Shown here: positions 35,811 through 44,690 of the stretch, piece after piece
Layout of the letters: the number at the start of each line of letters is the position of its first letter
How positions within the stretch are numbered: position 1 is the first letter of the stretch
Assembly (NCBI RefSeq): GCF_003634315.1
Contig: NZ_RBXL01000001.1
Coordinates: forward strand, 3,266,501 to 3,330,500
Reading direction: 5' to 3'
DNA: 64,000 nucleotides
Source: Thiocapsa rosea
GTDB lineage: Bacteria > Pseudomonadota > Gammaproteobacteria > Chromatiales > Chromatiaceae
Position numbers and translations under genes: made by a program
Notes under the pieces: model-generated
Told to the model about the DNA's origin: nothing
Seen by the model: the letters and a program-made list of their open reading frames with translations, nothing else
The model's database searches: none

Positions 35811-36950
35811 ATGATCAACCTGACCGAGTTCTACACACTTCTAAAAAATGCCGGCGTGGACTTCGTCACCGGTGTCCCCGATACCTTGCTCAATGATTTC
35901 TGTCTCGGCCTGAATGCGCAATGGCCTGGTCACCGGCATGTCATCGCTGCGAATGAAGGTAATGCGATCGCACTGGCAACAGGGTACCATCTTGCAACCG
36001 GTACCGTGCCACTCGTCTATATGCAAAATTCCGGTATGGGAAATGCCATCAATCCATTGGTCTCCTTGGCGGACCCGGCGGTCTATGGGATTCCGATGGT
36101 CTTGTTGATCGGATGGCGCGGTGAACCTGGGTCCGGTGACTGGCCCCAACATCAACGCCAAGGCGAGCTTAGTCCGATTCTCCTCGACGCCCTGCGCATT
36201 CCATACCAGGTACTGGACATCGACGAGACGCGAGTACATGAAGCCGCCCAATGGGCTGTAAGCACCGCCCGTGCGGCAAGTCAGCCTACAGCGTTGCTAG
36301 TGAAAAAAAACATTTTGGCGCGTAAAGAAAAAGCAGGTTTTGACATGGAGGAACAACAATATTTGCTGAGCCGGGAGGATGCGATACGGACGATAATCTC
36401 CAGTGCGCCAGAAGACACGATCTACGTTGCCTCCACCGGGCGAATCACTCGCGAAATTCACGCTATCCGGGACGCTTTGGGCCAGCCTCACGACCGTGAC
36501 TTCCTAAATGTCGGGGCAATGGGGCACGCGCTTTCAATCGCCGCGGGCATCGCCGTCGCGCGCTCCGACCGTCACGTTATGTGCATTGATGGGGATGGCG
36601 CGTCAATCATGCACCTTGGTTCGCTCCCTGCCACCGCTCACATGCTACTCCCGAACCTCATCCACGTAGTTTTGAATAATGGTGCACACGAATCCGTTGG
36701 CGGACAGCCGACTGCAGCATTCTTTGCCGATCTTACCGGCATCGCAACAGCATCCGGGTACGTAACACTTCAAAGACCAATCACAACACATTCTGAGATA
36801 ACGTCTAACCTAACTCGGCTTATGAAGAGGGAAAAGACTTCCTTTCTGGAAATAAGAATAAGGAAAGGCATGCGGACAAATACTCCAATTCTTAAGATCA
36901 GAATTAAAGATGATAAGCGAACGTTCATGCAGAGCCTTGCCGCTGAATGA
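35811..36950 (+). CDS. ppd: phosphonopyruvate decarboxylase (TPP enzyme)
   Basis: 379 residues. ThDP features are clear: the opening GVDFVTGVPDTLLNDFCLGLN, catalytic Glu in VIAANEGNAIALATGYHLATG, YMQNSGMGNAINPLVSLADP, GWRGEPGSGDWPQHQRQGEL, and the ThDP-Mg motif CIDGDGASIMHLGSLPA ending NLIHVVLNNGAHESVGGQPT, which is highly specific to phosphonopyruvate decarboxylases. It turns 3-phosphonopyruvate into phosphonoacetaldehyde and CO2, pulling phosphonate synthesis forward. No PEP mutase is in the window, so substrate may be phosphonopyruvate made elsewhere or a mimic such as sulfopyruvate. The last 50 codons become AT-rich and Lys-rich, unlike the front. Confidence 0.88.
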   Translation: MINLTEFYTLLKNAGVDFVTGVPDTLLNDFCLGLNAQWPGHRHVIAANEGNAIALATGYHLATGTVPLVYMQNSGMGNAINPLVSLADPAVYGIPMVLLIGWRGEPGSGDWPQHQRQGELSPILLDALRIPYQVLDIDETRVHEAAQWAVSTARAASQPTALLVKKNILARKEKAGFDMEEQQYLLSREDAIRTIISSAPEDTIYVASTGRITREIHAIRDALGQPHDRDFLNVGAMGHALSIAAGIAVARSDRHVMCIDGDGASIMHLGSLPATAHMLLPNLIHVVLNNGAHESVGGQPTAAFFADLTGIATASGYVTLQRPITTHSEITSNLTRLMKREKTSFLEIRIRKGMRTNTPILKIRIKDDKRTFMQSLAAE

Positions 36951-37106
36951 CTATTCGGCGAAGAACTCCATCCGATGAAGGATTCATAAAGATTTTCAAC
37001 GCACAGATCGGAGACTCGATTTTTTCGATCCGCAGATCTTCTCAGGTCAGTCTCCTTTTGTATGACTACTCATCAGCTTCAATTTTCACAGGATTAAGAA
37101 TCTCCG

Positions 37107-38453
37107 ATGAGCGATATTGAAGGGAAGAAACTCCTGATTCTCGGCGGCGCGCCGATGTGGGTAGATATTGTAAAGGCGGCACACGCTTTGGGTGTGCATT
37201 CCACTGTTGTAGACTGGCATAAAGATAGACGGCTTTCACCCGCTAAACTTCTAGCCGATAGTAGCTATGATATCAGTATTTTCGATGTTGACGCTCTGTT
37301 GGAAGTGATAAGCAAAGATAAGATAGACGGGGTCCTGACCGGATACACTGATATTGTACTTGAGCCTTACGTGGCTCTATGTCATCGGGCCGGACTTTGG
37401 TGTTATGGTACTCCAGATCAGTTTACTCAATTAACCGACAAATCGAGGTTTAAGGAGTTATGTAAGATATGTTCGGTGCCGATCATTGATGGAATAACAG
37501 TAGATTGCGAGAATTTAGAGGAGGCATATTCTTATAGCGATTACCCGCTCGTCATTAAACCATCTGATAGCTGTGGTGCACGAGGGATTCGGCTCGTAAA
37601 AAATCGAAATGAACTTTCACAGTCTATTGATTACGCCGCCATTTATTCAAAATCCAAGAGATATATTATCGAACAGTTCTTAGATCATAAGATGGAGTTT
37701 ATGGCATGCTATACCATTTGTGATGGGGAGATTGTTCTATCTGCGCTCTGCGATCGATTTAAAAGCTACGAGATACCTGGTTTTAGCGCCGTTCCTTTAT
37801 GTCAGTACTTCCCCTCTATTCATATCGACCGATACCTGAGCGAGGTGGATGAAAGCGTGCGGCGTCTGGCGAATTATATAGAGCTTAAGAATTGTTATTT
37901 ATCAATCCAAGGCTTTGTTGACTCAGATCGATTTTATGTGAACGAGGCTGGTTTTCGTTTAGGAGGCGGACAGTTTTACAACTTCACCGAGTATGTCAAT
38001 GGGACGAATAGTTTAAAGAGATTGATCAGGTATGCGTTAACCGGAAGAATGCTATCTCGAGATGATAGCCTTACCTTTGACAACAGCAGATTTGATAAAG
38101 TTTGTGGTACGGTTTTCGTCAATGCCATGCCTGGCGTGATACATGCGATCGATGGATTGGATGTCATTGCAGAAGAGAACCCGGAAGTAATACATGTGAT
38201 GCAGCAGGCCCAGCCGGGTGATCGAATAGAATCCACGGGCTCACTCAATCATGTTATTGCCAGGATAAAGATAGTGGCGGTAGACGAGCGTAACTTTGCG
38301 GAAGTTGTAAGGAGAGTAATGGCCAGGTGTCGCGTGACTGATTCTGAGGGCAATTCGATGTTGATGAAGCCGCTTGCTTTCAACGCGGATAATTATCCTT
38401 TAGATGGTTCAAGTAACGAACCAATATCGTTTTCGGAGAAAGAACTTTTGTGA
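37107..38453 (+). CDS. ATP-grasp ligase in a low-GC island
   Basis: 448 residues. Opening KLLILGGAPMWVDIVKAAHALGVHSTVVDWH is the pre-ATP-grasp fold; LTDKSRFKELCKICSVPIIDG, YPLVIKPSDSCGARGIRLVKNRNEL (the Lys and glycine-rich loop), YIIEQFLDHKMEFMACYTICDGEIVL and FYVNEAGFRLGGGQF (metal-binding region) follow the ATP-grasp order. It should join a carboxylate to an amine or other nucleophile through an acyl phosphate. Base composition is clearly AT-richer than the genes around (many AAA, ATA and TTA codons), which suggests separate transfer. It follows ppd after a 156-base gap with no repeat. Confidence 0.85.
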   Translation: MSDIEGKKLLILGGAPMWVDIVKAAHALGVHSTVVDWHKDRRLSPAKLLADSSYDISIFDVDALLEVISKDKIDGVLTGYTDIVLEPYVALCHRAGLWCYGTPDQFTQLTDKSRFKELCKICSVPIIDGITVDCENLEEAYSYSDYPLVIKPSDSCGARGIRLVKNRNELSQSIDYAAIYSKSKRYIIEQFLDHKMEFMACYTICDGEIVLSALCDRFKSYEIPGFSAVPLCQYFPSIHIDRYLSEVDESVRRLANYIELKNCYLSIQGFVDSDRFYVNEAGFRLGGGQFYNFTEYVNGTNSLKRLIRYALTGRMLSRDDSLTFDNSRFDKVCGTVFVNAMPGVIHAIDGLDVIAEENPEVIHVMQQAQPGDRIESTGSLNHVIARIKIVAVDERNFAEVVRRVMARCRVTDSEGNSMLMKPLAFNADNYPLDGSSNEPISFSEKELL

Positions 38454-38616
38454 TTTCATTACGATGAACAGAGTTTCCGTGTATCGTGTTTCAGAATAAG
38501 GTCGGGTAACTATTACGATGAGCGTTCAAGACATTCTTACATACAGGGATGGCTCTGAATCTCGGCAGAAAGGCTGCGGCAGTGACATTCGTTGTATTCT
38601 GTCGGAGGGGCAGCGA

Positions 38617-39309
38617 ATGCGAGTTGCGGTTATGCAGCCATATTTTTTTCCCTACATCGGTTATTTTCAGTTGGTGCGGAACGTTGACTGGTTTGTGTTC
38701 TATGACGATGTCAGCTATATAAAGGGCGGATGGATTAATCGAAATCGTGTATTGGTCAACAGCAAGCCGAGCTATTTTACGGTGCGGGCGAGTGGCGCAA
38801 GCCCAAATAAGCGGATTACTGATGTCGGCTGGATAGACAATTCGACCCAACTGCTTCGCACGCTACACATGGCCTATGCTAGGGCCCCTTTCTATTCGGA
38901 GACCTTGAAGCTTGTGGAATCCTGCTTTGAGTGTGCAGGTTCGACGATTGCCGATCTTGCTGCGACAAGCGTAAGGATGATATCGGAGCACCTTGGAATC
39001 ACGACGCGTTTCACGCGATCCAGCCAGCAGTTTTCGGATAGTCTCGGTATGGAGCGCGTGCAGCGACTCGTTGCCATTTGTCATCAGACCGGATCTGCCA
39101 CCTACGTCAATAGCAGCGGTGGACGGGCTTTATACAACAGAGCCGCTTTTCTTGAGCACGGCGTCGAGTTGCGTTTTCTGGCGGAGCATGTCGAGCCTTA
39201 CAAGCAATTTGATGAGCATTTTGTTCCCAGTCTTTCTATCATCGATGTTTTGATGTTTAATCGGCGTGATCGTGTTTTGGAGATGTTGGACCGCGCGAGC
39301 TTGGACTGA
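38617..39309 (+). CDS. WbqC-like family protein
   Basis: 231 residues. MRVAVMQPYFFPYIGYFQLVRNVDWFVFYDDVSYIKGGWINRNRVL is the standard WbqC/PF08889 start; ITDVGWIDNSTQLLRTLHMAYARAPFY and the C-terminal FVPSLSIIDVLMFN fit as well. WbqC proteins occur in O-antigen and flagellin-glycan loci and are thought to help synthesise or attach acyl-amino sugar substituents; their chemistry is not settled. GGAGGGG at 38604-38610 supports ATG 38617 over the longer frame. Pairing with the ATP-grasp ligase upstream suggests joint action on an N-acyl side chain. Confidence 0.85.
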   Translation: MRVAVMQPYFFPYIGYFQLVRNVDWFVFYDDVSYIKGGWINRNRVLVNSKPSYFTVRASGASPNKRITDVGWIDNSTQLLRTLHMAYARAPFYSETLKLVESCFECAGSTIADLAATSVRMISEHLGITTRFTRSSQQFSDSLGMERVQRLVAICHQTGSATYVNSSGGRALYNRAAFLEHGVELRFLAEHVEPYKQFDEHFVPSLSIIDVLMFNRRDRVLEMLDRASLD

Positions 39310-39490
39310 ACGGGCTCTAATAGTTCTGATGGTGACCGCAGCAGGGAAACTCTAGCTCGTTAAGCCGGCGCGGGGAATTTGCGACACTTTGAGCACATAA
39401 CCAAGCGGAGCTTGTGAGGGAGTGGACGAGCCGACGAGTGAAACTTCTGAGAATGAACAGAGGATCTTTGTTGTCGTTACCAGGTGCTAC

Positions 39491-40843
39491 ATGACCTCAA
39501 GTCTGATTGACAGCCTTTACTTCGGCGATACCTTCGGCAATCCGGCGATGCGCCATGTCTTTTCGGACGAGTCGCGCTTTCGCTCTTGGTTGGACGTGGA
39601 GGCCGCGGTGGCGCGCACGCAGGCGCGGCTCGGCTTGATCCCGGTCGGCGCGGCTGAAGAGATCAGTCGAGCGGCGGTGATCGAGCGGCTCGATCTCGCC
39701 GCTATGAAGGAAGAATACGAGCGCGTCGGCTTCCCGATCCTGCCCTTGGTGCATCAACTGGCCAAGGCGTGCTCCCCGGAGTCGGCCCGCTGGGTCCATT
39801 GGGGCGCCACGACCCAGGACATCGTCGACACCGGCCTGGTGCTGCAGATGCGCGACGGCTTCGGGATGATCGAGCCGCAGATCGACGAGGTGATCGGCGC
39901 GGTGGCGCGCCTCGCCCGCGATCATCGCGACACGGTCATGGCCGGCCGGACCTTCCAGCAGCAGGCGGCGCCCATCACCTTCGGCTTCAAGGCGGCGGTG
40001 TGGCTTGACGAGCTGATCCGCCATCGCGAGCGCCTGTCCGAGATCAAGCGCCGTGCACTGGTGTGCCAGTTCGGCGGCGCCGTCGGGACCTTGGCGACGC
40101 TCGGTCAGGACGGGCACGCGGTTCTGGACGCACTGGCGCGCGAGCTCGGGCTCGAAACACCGTCCATCTCCTGGCATACGGCACGCGACGGCTGGGCCGA
40201 GGCGATCTTTTGGCTTGCGATGGTGGGCGCGACCCTGGCCAAGATCGCCACGGAGATCGCAACCCTCATGCGCACCGAGGTCGACGAGGTGCGCGAGCCT
40301 TTTGCCCCGGGGCGGGGCGGCAGCAGCACCCTGCCGCAAAAACGCAACCCCATCGCCTGTCCGATCATCATCGCCATCGGCAACCGTCTGCGCGAGTGCG
40401 TCGGAACGCAATTGACCGCCATGATCCAGGAGCACGAACGCTCCGTTGCGGGTCAGCCGTTGGAGTGGTTGGTGATCCCCGATGCCTTCGTTCTGACCTC
40501 CGGTGCACTGAAACAGGCCTTCGGCATCCTCGATCGTTTGACCGTCGATGCCGAGCGGATGCGCGCGAATCTGGACAGCGGCGGCGGTTTCCTGATGGCC
40601 GAGGCAGTCATGATGGGCCTCGCCCCGCACACCGGCCGCAACCAGGCCCACGACATCGTCTACGCCGCCGCCAGCCGCGCCATGGAGGCCGGCGACACCC
40701 TGCGCAGCGCACTGCGCGCCGATCCACTGGTCACCGCGCATCTGAGCGCGTCTCAGATCGACGCGCTCTTGGAGCCCGCCAACTACACCGGCTCCGCAGG
40801 CGCTATGGTGGATGCGGTGTTGGCGCAGGTGGAGCGGCGTTGA
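39491..40843 (+). CDS. fumarase/aspartase-superfamily lyase (adenylosuccinate lyase / carboxymuconate cycloisomerase type)
   Basis: 450 residues. FGNPAMRHVFSDESRFRSWLDVEAAVARTQARLG, VHWGATTQDIVDTGLVLQMR (first signature), GRTFQQQAAPITFGFKAAVWLDEL, and the superfamily loop GRGGSSTLPQKRNPIACP (G-S-S-x-x-P-x-K-x-N-P) are all intact, then LVIPDAFVLTSGALKQA. It resembles the PcaB/PurB-like group that cleave C-N or C-O bonds in succinyl compounds. The cell will have its own PurB, so this copy probably has a pathway-specific substrate; both this and MmgE/PrpD proteins handle aminodicarboxylates in some bacteria. GC is again high here, unlike the two genes before it. Confidence 0.85.
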   Translation: MTSSLIDSLYFGDTFGNPAMRHVFSDESRFRSWLDVEAAVARTQARLGLIPVGAAEEISRAAVIERLDLAAMKEEYERVGFPILPLVHQLAKACSPESARWVHWGATTQDIVDTGLVLQMRDGFGMIEPQIDEVIGAVARLARDHRDTVMAGRTFQQQAAPITFGFKAAVWLDELIRHRERLSEIKRRALVCQFGGAVGTLATLGQDGHAVLDALARELGLETPSISWHTARDGWAEAIFWLAMVGATLAKIATEIATLMRTEVDEVREPFAPGRGGSSTLPQKRNPIACPIIIAIGNRLRECVGTQLTAMIQEHERSVAGQPLEWLVIPDAFVLTSGALKQAFGILDRLTVDAERMRANLDSGGGFLMAEAVMMGLAPHTGRNQAHDIVYAAASRAMEAGDTLRSALRADPLVTAHLSASQIDALLEPANYTGSAGAMVDAVLAQVERR

Positions 40844-40933
40844 ACGCTGTGGGCTACAGTGACTCCGGTGGCAACGGTCTCGCAGGATCGCAATTCACCG
40901 AGCTCGCCCGGTGGTCGACAACAACGTGAGAAC

Positions 40934-41418
40934 ATGCTCATGACTGACCTTGAATTATTCATCCAGTCGCATCGGGGCCGACCGACCTCGGCGACCGATT
41001 GGAGCGCGCGCAAAGAAAAATGGTTGAGGGAGCTCGGCAAGCTCCTTTCGGGTATTCAAGAAAAACTCGTTTCAGCCGGAGTGGCAAGTGAAGACATTTA
41101 CTCGACCGAGCATTCCCTGAATGAGGAGTATCTCGGTCGATACGATGCGCCTGGCCTGGCCTGGCGATCCATATCGGAGGCAATGAGGTTGTTTTTCAAC
41201 CAAAAGGCAGTCGGATTATGGGCGCGTTCGGGCGTGTGGATGTTCTAGGTCCACGTGGTCGCGCACGATTGATTGCCGATGTCGAAGATGGGGAGACAAG
41301 TCACGCACCCCTCGATCGTGAATGGCAGTGGTATGTCTATCCGGAGCATGGCCGGAAAGGTCACTTTCTGTTGGAAGAAGATAGCCTTTTGCCCCTGCTG
41401 GAAATCGTGCTTGGTTGA
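40934..41418 (+). pseudogene. partner of HEPN-like gene, frameshifted by a (CTGGC)3 tract
   Basis: Frame 1: MTDLELFIQSHRGRPTSATD, through WLRELGKLLSGIQEKLVSAG, to EEYLGRYDAPGL. Frame 2 continues LAIHIGGNEVVFQPKGSRIM then GAFGRVDVLGPRGRARLIAD and ends WQWYVYPEHGRKGHFLLEED with LLPLLEIVLG. The break lies in three tandem CTGGC units (41151-41165); with two units the two parts join in one frame of about 155 residues. The restored protein belongs to a widespread uncharacterised type with a V-x-L-x-P-x-G-[ST] and RVD-x-x-GPRG core. It precedes the HEPN-like gene by seven bases. The tract could vary by slippage, so it may be off rather than dead. Confidence 0.65.
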
Positions 41419-41425
41419 TTGAGCG

Positions 41426-41938
41426 ATGCCGCCCTTCCCAACGATCGATCAAGCCTACGACTGGTATGTTTCGACAAGAGATGGCTTGGTCAGTTTGGGT
41501 TCTTATGTCTGGATGCGCGAAACTCGCTTGAACATCAGCGACAAAACGCTCGATGAGCTTTTTGGCATGACGGAAGCAGAGTGGCAGACTTACTACGAGC
41601 TTAATCTGGATAAGCACGAGCTGTTTTCGGCGCTCTCCTTGTTTGCAGCTTGCGAGGGAGGAATTCGGCGGGATTTTGATTGGCGCGTTCATGGAGACAA
41701 CGGGCAAAAGCATCATCAACGGTTCTTGAATTTGTACGAAAAAAATGGATCGGATGAACGTATCGCGCTGGCACGACTGGTTGATAACTGGTTGGCTGCG
41801 GAAAAACAGAACGTTTGTTTGAGACGTCAGTTGCAGGAACTGAAAACACTTTTTGCGCGACGTAACGATTTAGCTCACAGCCGGTCCGGCGAAAGTGTAT
41901 CTTTCGACGTCATTTTTGAGAAATTGAATCGAATTTAA
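41426..41938 (+). CDS. HEPN-like protein with RNDLAH motif
   Basis: 170 residues, all-helical in appearance. Residues 146-151, RNDLAH, in a late helix (TLFARRNDLAHSRSG) match the R-x4-H ribonuclease motif of HEPN domains, and the upstream helix FSALSLFAACEGGIRRDFDWRV resembles the first HEPN helix in MAE_28990/RiboL-PSP-like members. HEPN proteins with this motif are commonly toxins or effectors that cut RNA. It follows its partner gene by seven bases, so the pair resembles a toxin-antitoxin or defence unit whose first gene is frameshifted here. Composition is AT-richer than nearby genes. Confidence 0.6.
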   Translation: MPPFPTIDQAYDWYVSTRDGLVSLGSYVWMRETRLNISDKTLDELFGMTEAEWQTYYELNLDKHELFSALSLFAACEGGIRRDFDWRVHGDNGQKHHQRFLNLYEKNGSDERIALARLVDNWLAAEKQNVCLRRQLQELKTLFARRNDLAHSRSGESVSFDVIFEKLNRI

Positions 41939-42066
41939 AAAAAATGGCGTGATGGTGTCGATGATTTTCACGGCTACTAGCTCCACTGTTCTTGTGGTGA
42001 ACTCGGTATTAACTTCGACCACATCCGCGGCCGACTCCGTAGTCAGGTCATCCTGGCCTTACAGAA

Positions 42067-42085
42067 TCAGGGCTGGAAGCCCTGA
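42067..42085. repeat. short hairpin downstream of the HEPN-like gene
   Basis: TCAGGGCT, GGA, AGCCCTGA forms a perfect 8-base-pair stem. There is no T tract. The remaining 41939-42137 has no gene and leads to the IS66 insertion. Confidence 0.4.
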
Positions 42086-42229
42086 CGACTGACTGTTCGT
42101 CAGCCACGGCCGTGATTATCAGGAAGGCCCTACCGAGGGTGTAGGGTAAGCGTCCAGCGAACTACATCTATCCCGCGTGCTGCGCGATCTGCAAGATGCC
42201 GCCATGTTCCACGCACCGAGGGGAAGAGC

Positions 42230-42589
42230 ATGGCAGAGAAGCGGCGCAGTCGCGAGCAGTGGCGGGAATTGGTCAGGGGTTGGCCGGGCAGCGGTCTGAC
42301 GCAGGCCCAGTACTGCGAACACCACGGCATTTCGACCGGGAGTTTGTCGCGGTGGCGGGCGGTCTTCGGCCGGGAGCACCACGCGGGCGGCGGGCCGGCG
42401 CGATCCCGCGCCGAGTCGCCGGTACGCTTGCTGCCGGTGCAGTTCGGCGACGCCCTCGCGCCGGCGCGCAGTGATCGGGTGCTGACCGTCGTCTTCGGTG
42501 GCGGCGTGCGCCTGGAGGTCCCGCCCGGGTGCGATGGCGCCACGCTCGCGCGGGTGGTGGATGTGCTCGCGCAGCGCACGACGGCATGA
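42230..42589 (+). CDS. tnpA: IS66 TnpA accessory protein
   Basis: 119 residues. RSREQWRELVRGWPGSGLTQAQYCEHHGISTGSLSRWRAVFG is the helix-turn-helix of IS66 TnpA (IS66 Orf1); the C-terminal half is LEVPPGCDGATLARVVDVLA. Needed together with TnpB for IS66 transposition. Stop overlaps tnpB start as ATGA. Confidence 0.92.
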   Translation: MAEKRRSREQWRELVRGWPGSGLTQAQYCEHHGISTGSLSRWRAVFGREHHAGGGPARSRAESPVRLLPVQFGDALAPARSDRVLTVVFGGGVRLEVPPGCDGATLARVVDVLAQRTTA

Positions 42590-42939
42590 TCGGCTTCGGC
42601 GCACGCACGCAGGTGTATCTGGCTGCAGGGGCCACGGACATGCGCAAACAGATCGACGGTCTTGCGGCCTTGGTGGTCGATGTCCTTCAGGCCGATCCGT
42701 TCTCGGACCATCTGTTCGTCTTCTGCAATCGGGGCCGCGACAAGCTCAAGATTCTCTATTGGCACAACAACGGCTTCTGGCTGTGGTATCGGCGTTTGGA
42801 GCGCGAGCGGTTTTGGTGGCCGGCGCCGCAGAGCGTCGCACCGGTGATTCTCTCGATCCGCGAATTGGGCTGGTTGCTCGAAGGGCTCGATCCGCACCGT
42901 GTCAAAGCCCATCGACGAGCTGAATTCGACCTGCTTTAA
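42586..42939 (+). CDS. tnpB: IS66 TnpB accessory protein
   Basis: 117 residues. TQVYLAAGATDMRKQIDGLAALV, then DHLFVFCNRGRDKLKILYWHNNGFWLWYRRLERERFWWP, is the standard IS66 Orf2 (TnpB) sequence. Starts in the tnpA stop (translational coupling). Intact. Confidence 0.94.
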   Translation: MIGFGARTQVYLAAGATDMRKQIDGLAALVVDVLQADPFSDHLFVFCNRGRDKLKILYWHNNGFWLWYRRLERERFWWPAPQSVAPVILSIRELGWLLEGLDPHRVKAHRRAEFDLL

Positions 42940-42987
42940 ACGCGATCACGCTCGAATGAAGGTCGGTATTCCGGTATTATTCAGTTC

Positions 42988-44655
42988 ATGGACGGCCCGC
43001 TTCAAAGACTTCCGAATGACCCCGAGATGCTCCACGGGATCATTGGCCGGTTGAACGATCAACTGGCGCAATCCGAGCGCGAGCGGGCCGAACAGTCGCT
43101 GCGGTTGGAGCAGCAATCCAATACCCTGCAGCAGCAAACGCAGCGCATTGACCAGTTGCTCGAATACATCGAGCTGCTGCGGCGCAAGCGCTTCGGCCGC
43201 AGTGCCGATCGCATCCCCGACAGTCAACTCGGACTGTTTGACGAGACCGAGCTCGAGGCGCTGATCGCCGCGCTCGAAGCCGAGCTGCCGGCCGACACCG
43301 CACCGCCGGCGACACGCGCCGAAGACACCGTCGCGCCGCCCAAGGACAAGCCGGTGCGCCGGCCCCTGCCGAGCCATCTGCCGCGCGTGGAGCGCATTCT
43401 GGATCTACCCGCGGCGGAGAAGGCCGCCATGGGCGAGGACTGGGTCTTGATCGGCTACGACAGCTCCGAGCAACTGGCGGTCATCCCCCGTCAGACCTAC
43501 GTCATCGAATACAAGCGCGCCAAGTATGTCGCCCGTGACGAGGACGTGCCGGGTGCCGAGGTGGGCGTGAAGATCGCCCCGCGCCCGGCGCAGATCATCC
43601 CTAAATCGATCGCCCACAGCTCGCTGCTGGCCTCCATCGTGACGAGCAAGTTCGTCGATGCCCTGCCGCTGTATCGTCAGGAGAAGATCTTCGCACGCGA
43701 GGGCATCGCGCTCGGGCGCCAAACCATGGCGGGCTTGCTCATCCAACTGCAAACCCCGCTGCAGCCCGTCGCGGCGGCGCTGAAAGAGCTACTGCGCCGG
43801 GGACCGGTGGTGCATGTCGACGAGACGCCGGTGCAGGTCCTGCGCGAGCCCGGTCGCGAGAATACCCAAGACTCCTACATGTGGGTGTTCTGCGGCGGGC
43901 CGCCGGACACACCGGTGCGCTGGTTCGAGTATGCCCCGAGCCGAGCCGCGGAGGTTCCCCGTCGGGTGCTGTTCCCCGCCGACGTCGATCCGCCGCCGCT
44001 GCCGTTGTATCTGCAATCCGACGGCTACGGCGCCTATGGTGTCCTCGCCGCTGCGCCCGGGATCGTCGGCCACGCCGGGTGTTGGGCGCATGTGCGGCGC
44101 AAGTTCGTCGATGCCGCCAACGGGCGCAACGCCGGTGCCGCGCAGCAGATGGTGGCCCTGATCGGGGAGCTCTATGCGGTGGAGCGGCGCCTGCGCGACG
44201 CCGATCCCCAGACCCGGCTGCGCGGGCGTGCCGAGCACAGCAGAGCGATCCTCATGCGCATCCGCCAGTGGCTGGATCGCACCGCCACCCGCGTGCTGCC
44301 GAAGAGCCTGCTCGGCGAAGCCATCGGCTATGCCCTCGGCCAATGGCCGATCCTCATCACCTTCCTCGAGGACGGGCACCTGGAGATCGACAACAACACC
44401 GCCGAAAACGCCATCCGGCCCTTTGTGGTGGGGAGAACGAACTGGCTCTTCGCCGGCAGTCCCAAGGGCGCCGAAACCAGCGCGCTGCTCTACAGCCTGA
44501 TCGAAACCGCCAAGGCCAATGGCCTGGAACCTTGGGCCTCCCTCAACCACCTCTTCGAGCACCTGCCGAGTGCCAAGTCCCCCGAGGCGGTCGCGGCGCT
44601 GCTGCCGCACCATCTGAAAATGGACGACCTCAAAAGGGAGGGGGGAATCCGGTAG
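42988..44655 (+). CDS. tnpC: IS66 transposase TnpC
   Basis: 555 residues. An N-terminal coiled coil (QLAQSERERAEQSLRLEQQSNTLQQQTQRIDQLLEYIELLRRKRFGRSADR), a zinc-type linker area, then the DDE domain: VVHVDETPVQVL (first Asp), YLQSDGYGAYGVL (second Asp) and GHLEIDNNTAENAIRPFVVGRTNWLFAGSPKGAE (Glu region). The C-terminal IS66 tail AKANGLEPWASLNHLFEHLP follows. Complete, and ends 16 bases before the element's right end. Likely active. Confidence 0.95.
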   Translation: MDGPLQRLPNDPEMLHGIIGRLNDQLAQSERERAEQSLRLEQQSNTLQQQTQRIDQLLEYIELLRRKRFGRSADRIPDSQLGLFDETELEALIAALEAELPADTAPPATRAEDTVAPPKDKPVRRPLPSHLPRVERILDLPAAEKAAMGEDWVLIGYDSSEQLAVIPRQTYVIEYKRAKYVARDEDVPGAEVGVKIAPRPAQIIPKSIAHSSLLASIVTSKFVDALPLYRQEKIFAREGIALGRQTMAGLLIQLQTPLQPVAAALKELLRRGPVVHVDETPVQVLREPGRENTQDSYMWVFCGGPPDTPVRWFEYAPSRAAEVPRRVLFPADVDPPPLPLYLQSDGYGAYGVLAAAPGIVGHAGCWAHVRRKFVDAANGRNAGAAQQMVALIGELYAVERRLRDADPQTRLRGRAEHSRAILMRIRQWLDRTATRVLPKSLLGEAIGYALGQWPILITFLEDGHLEIDNNTAENAIRPFVVGRTNWLFAGSPKGAETSALLYSLIETAKANGLEPWASLNHLFEHLPSAKSPEAVAALLPHHLKMDDLKREGGIR

Positions 44656-44690
44656 TTGCCCGGACGCTTACGGTGTAGGGGCGACTTAAG

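Larger units (their letters stand above)
42146..44671 (+). mobile_element. complete IS66-family insertion sequence
   Basis: 2526 bases. The ends are GTAAGCGTCC at 42146-42155 and its mirror GGACGCTTAC at 44662-44671, as usual for IS66. Both sides carry the same 8-base target duplication GGTGTAGG (42138-42145 and 44672-44679), which is the exact IS66 duplication length, so insertion was recent and unaccompanied by rearrangement. The target is the left arm of a GTAGGGGCGACT-family palindrome. Contains tnpA, tnpB and tnpC in the normal order. Confidence 0.95.

Noticed and set aside
36951-37106. Riboswitch or small RNA in the AT-rich gap after ppd
   Set aside because: AT-rich with no clear stem pattern or known motif; composition alone is not enough.
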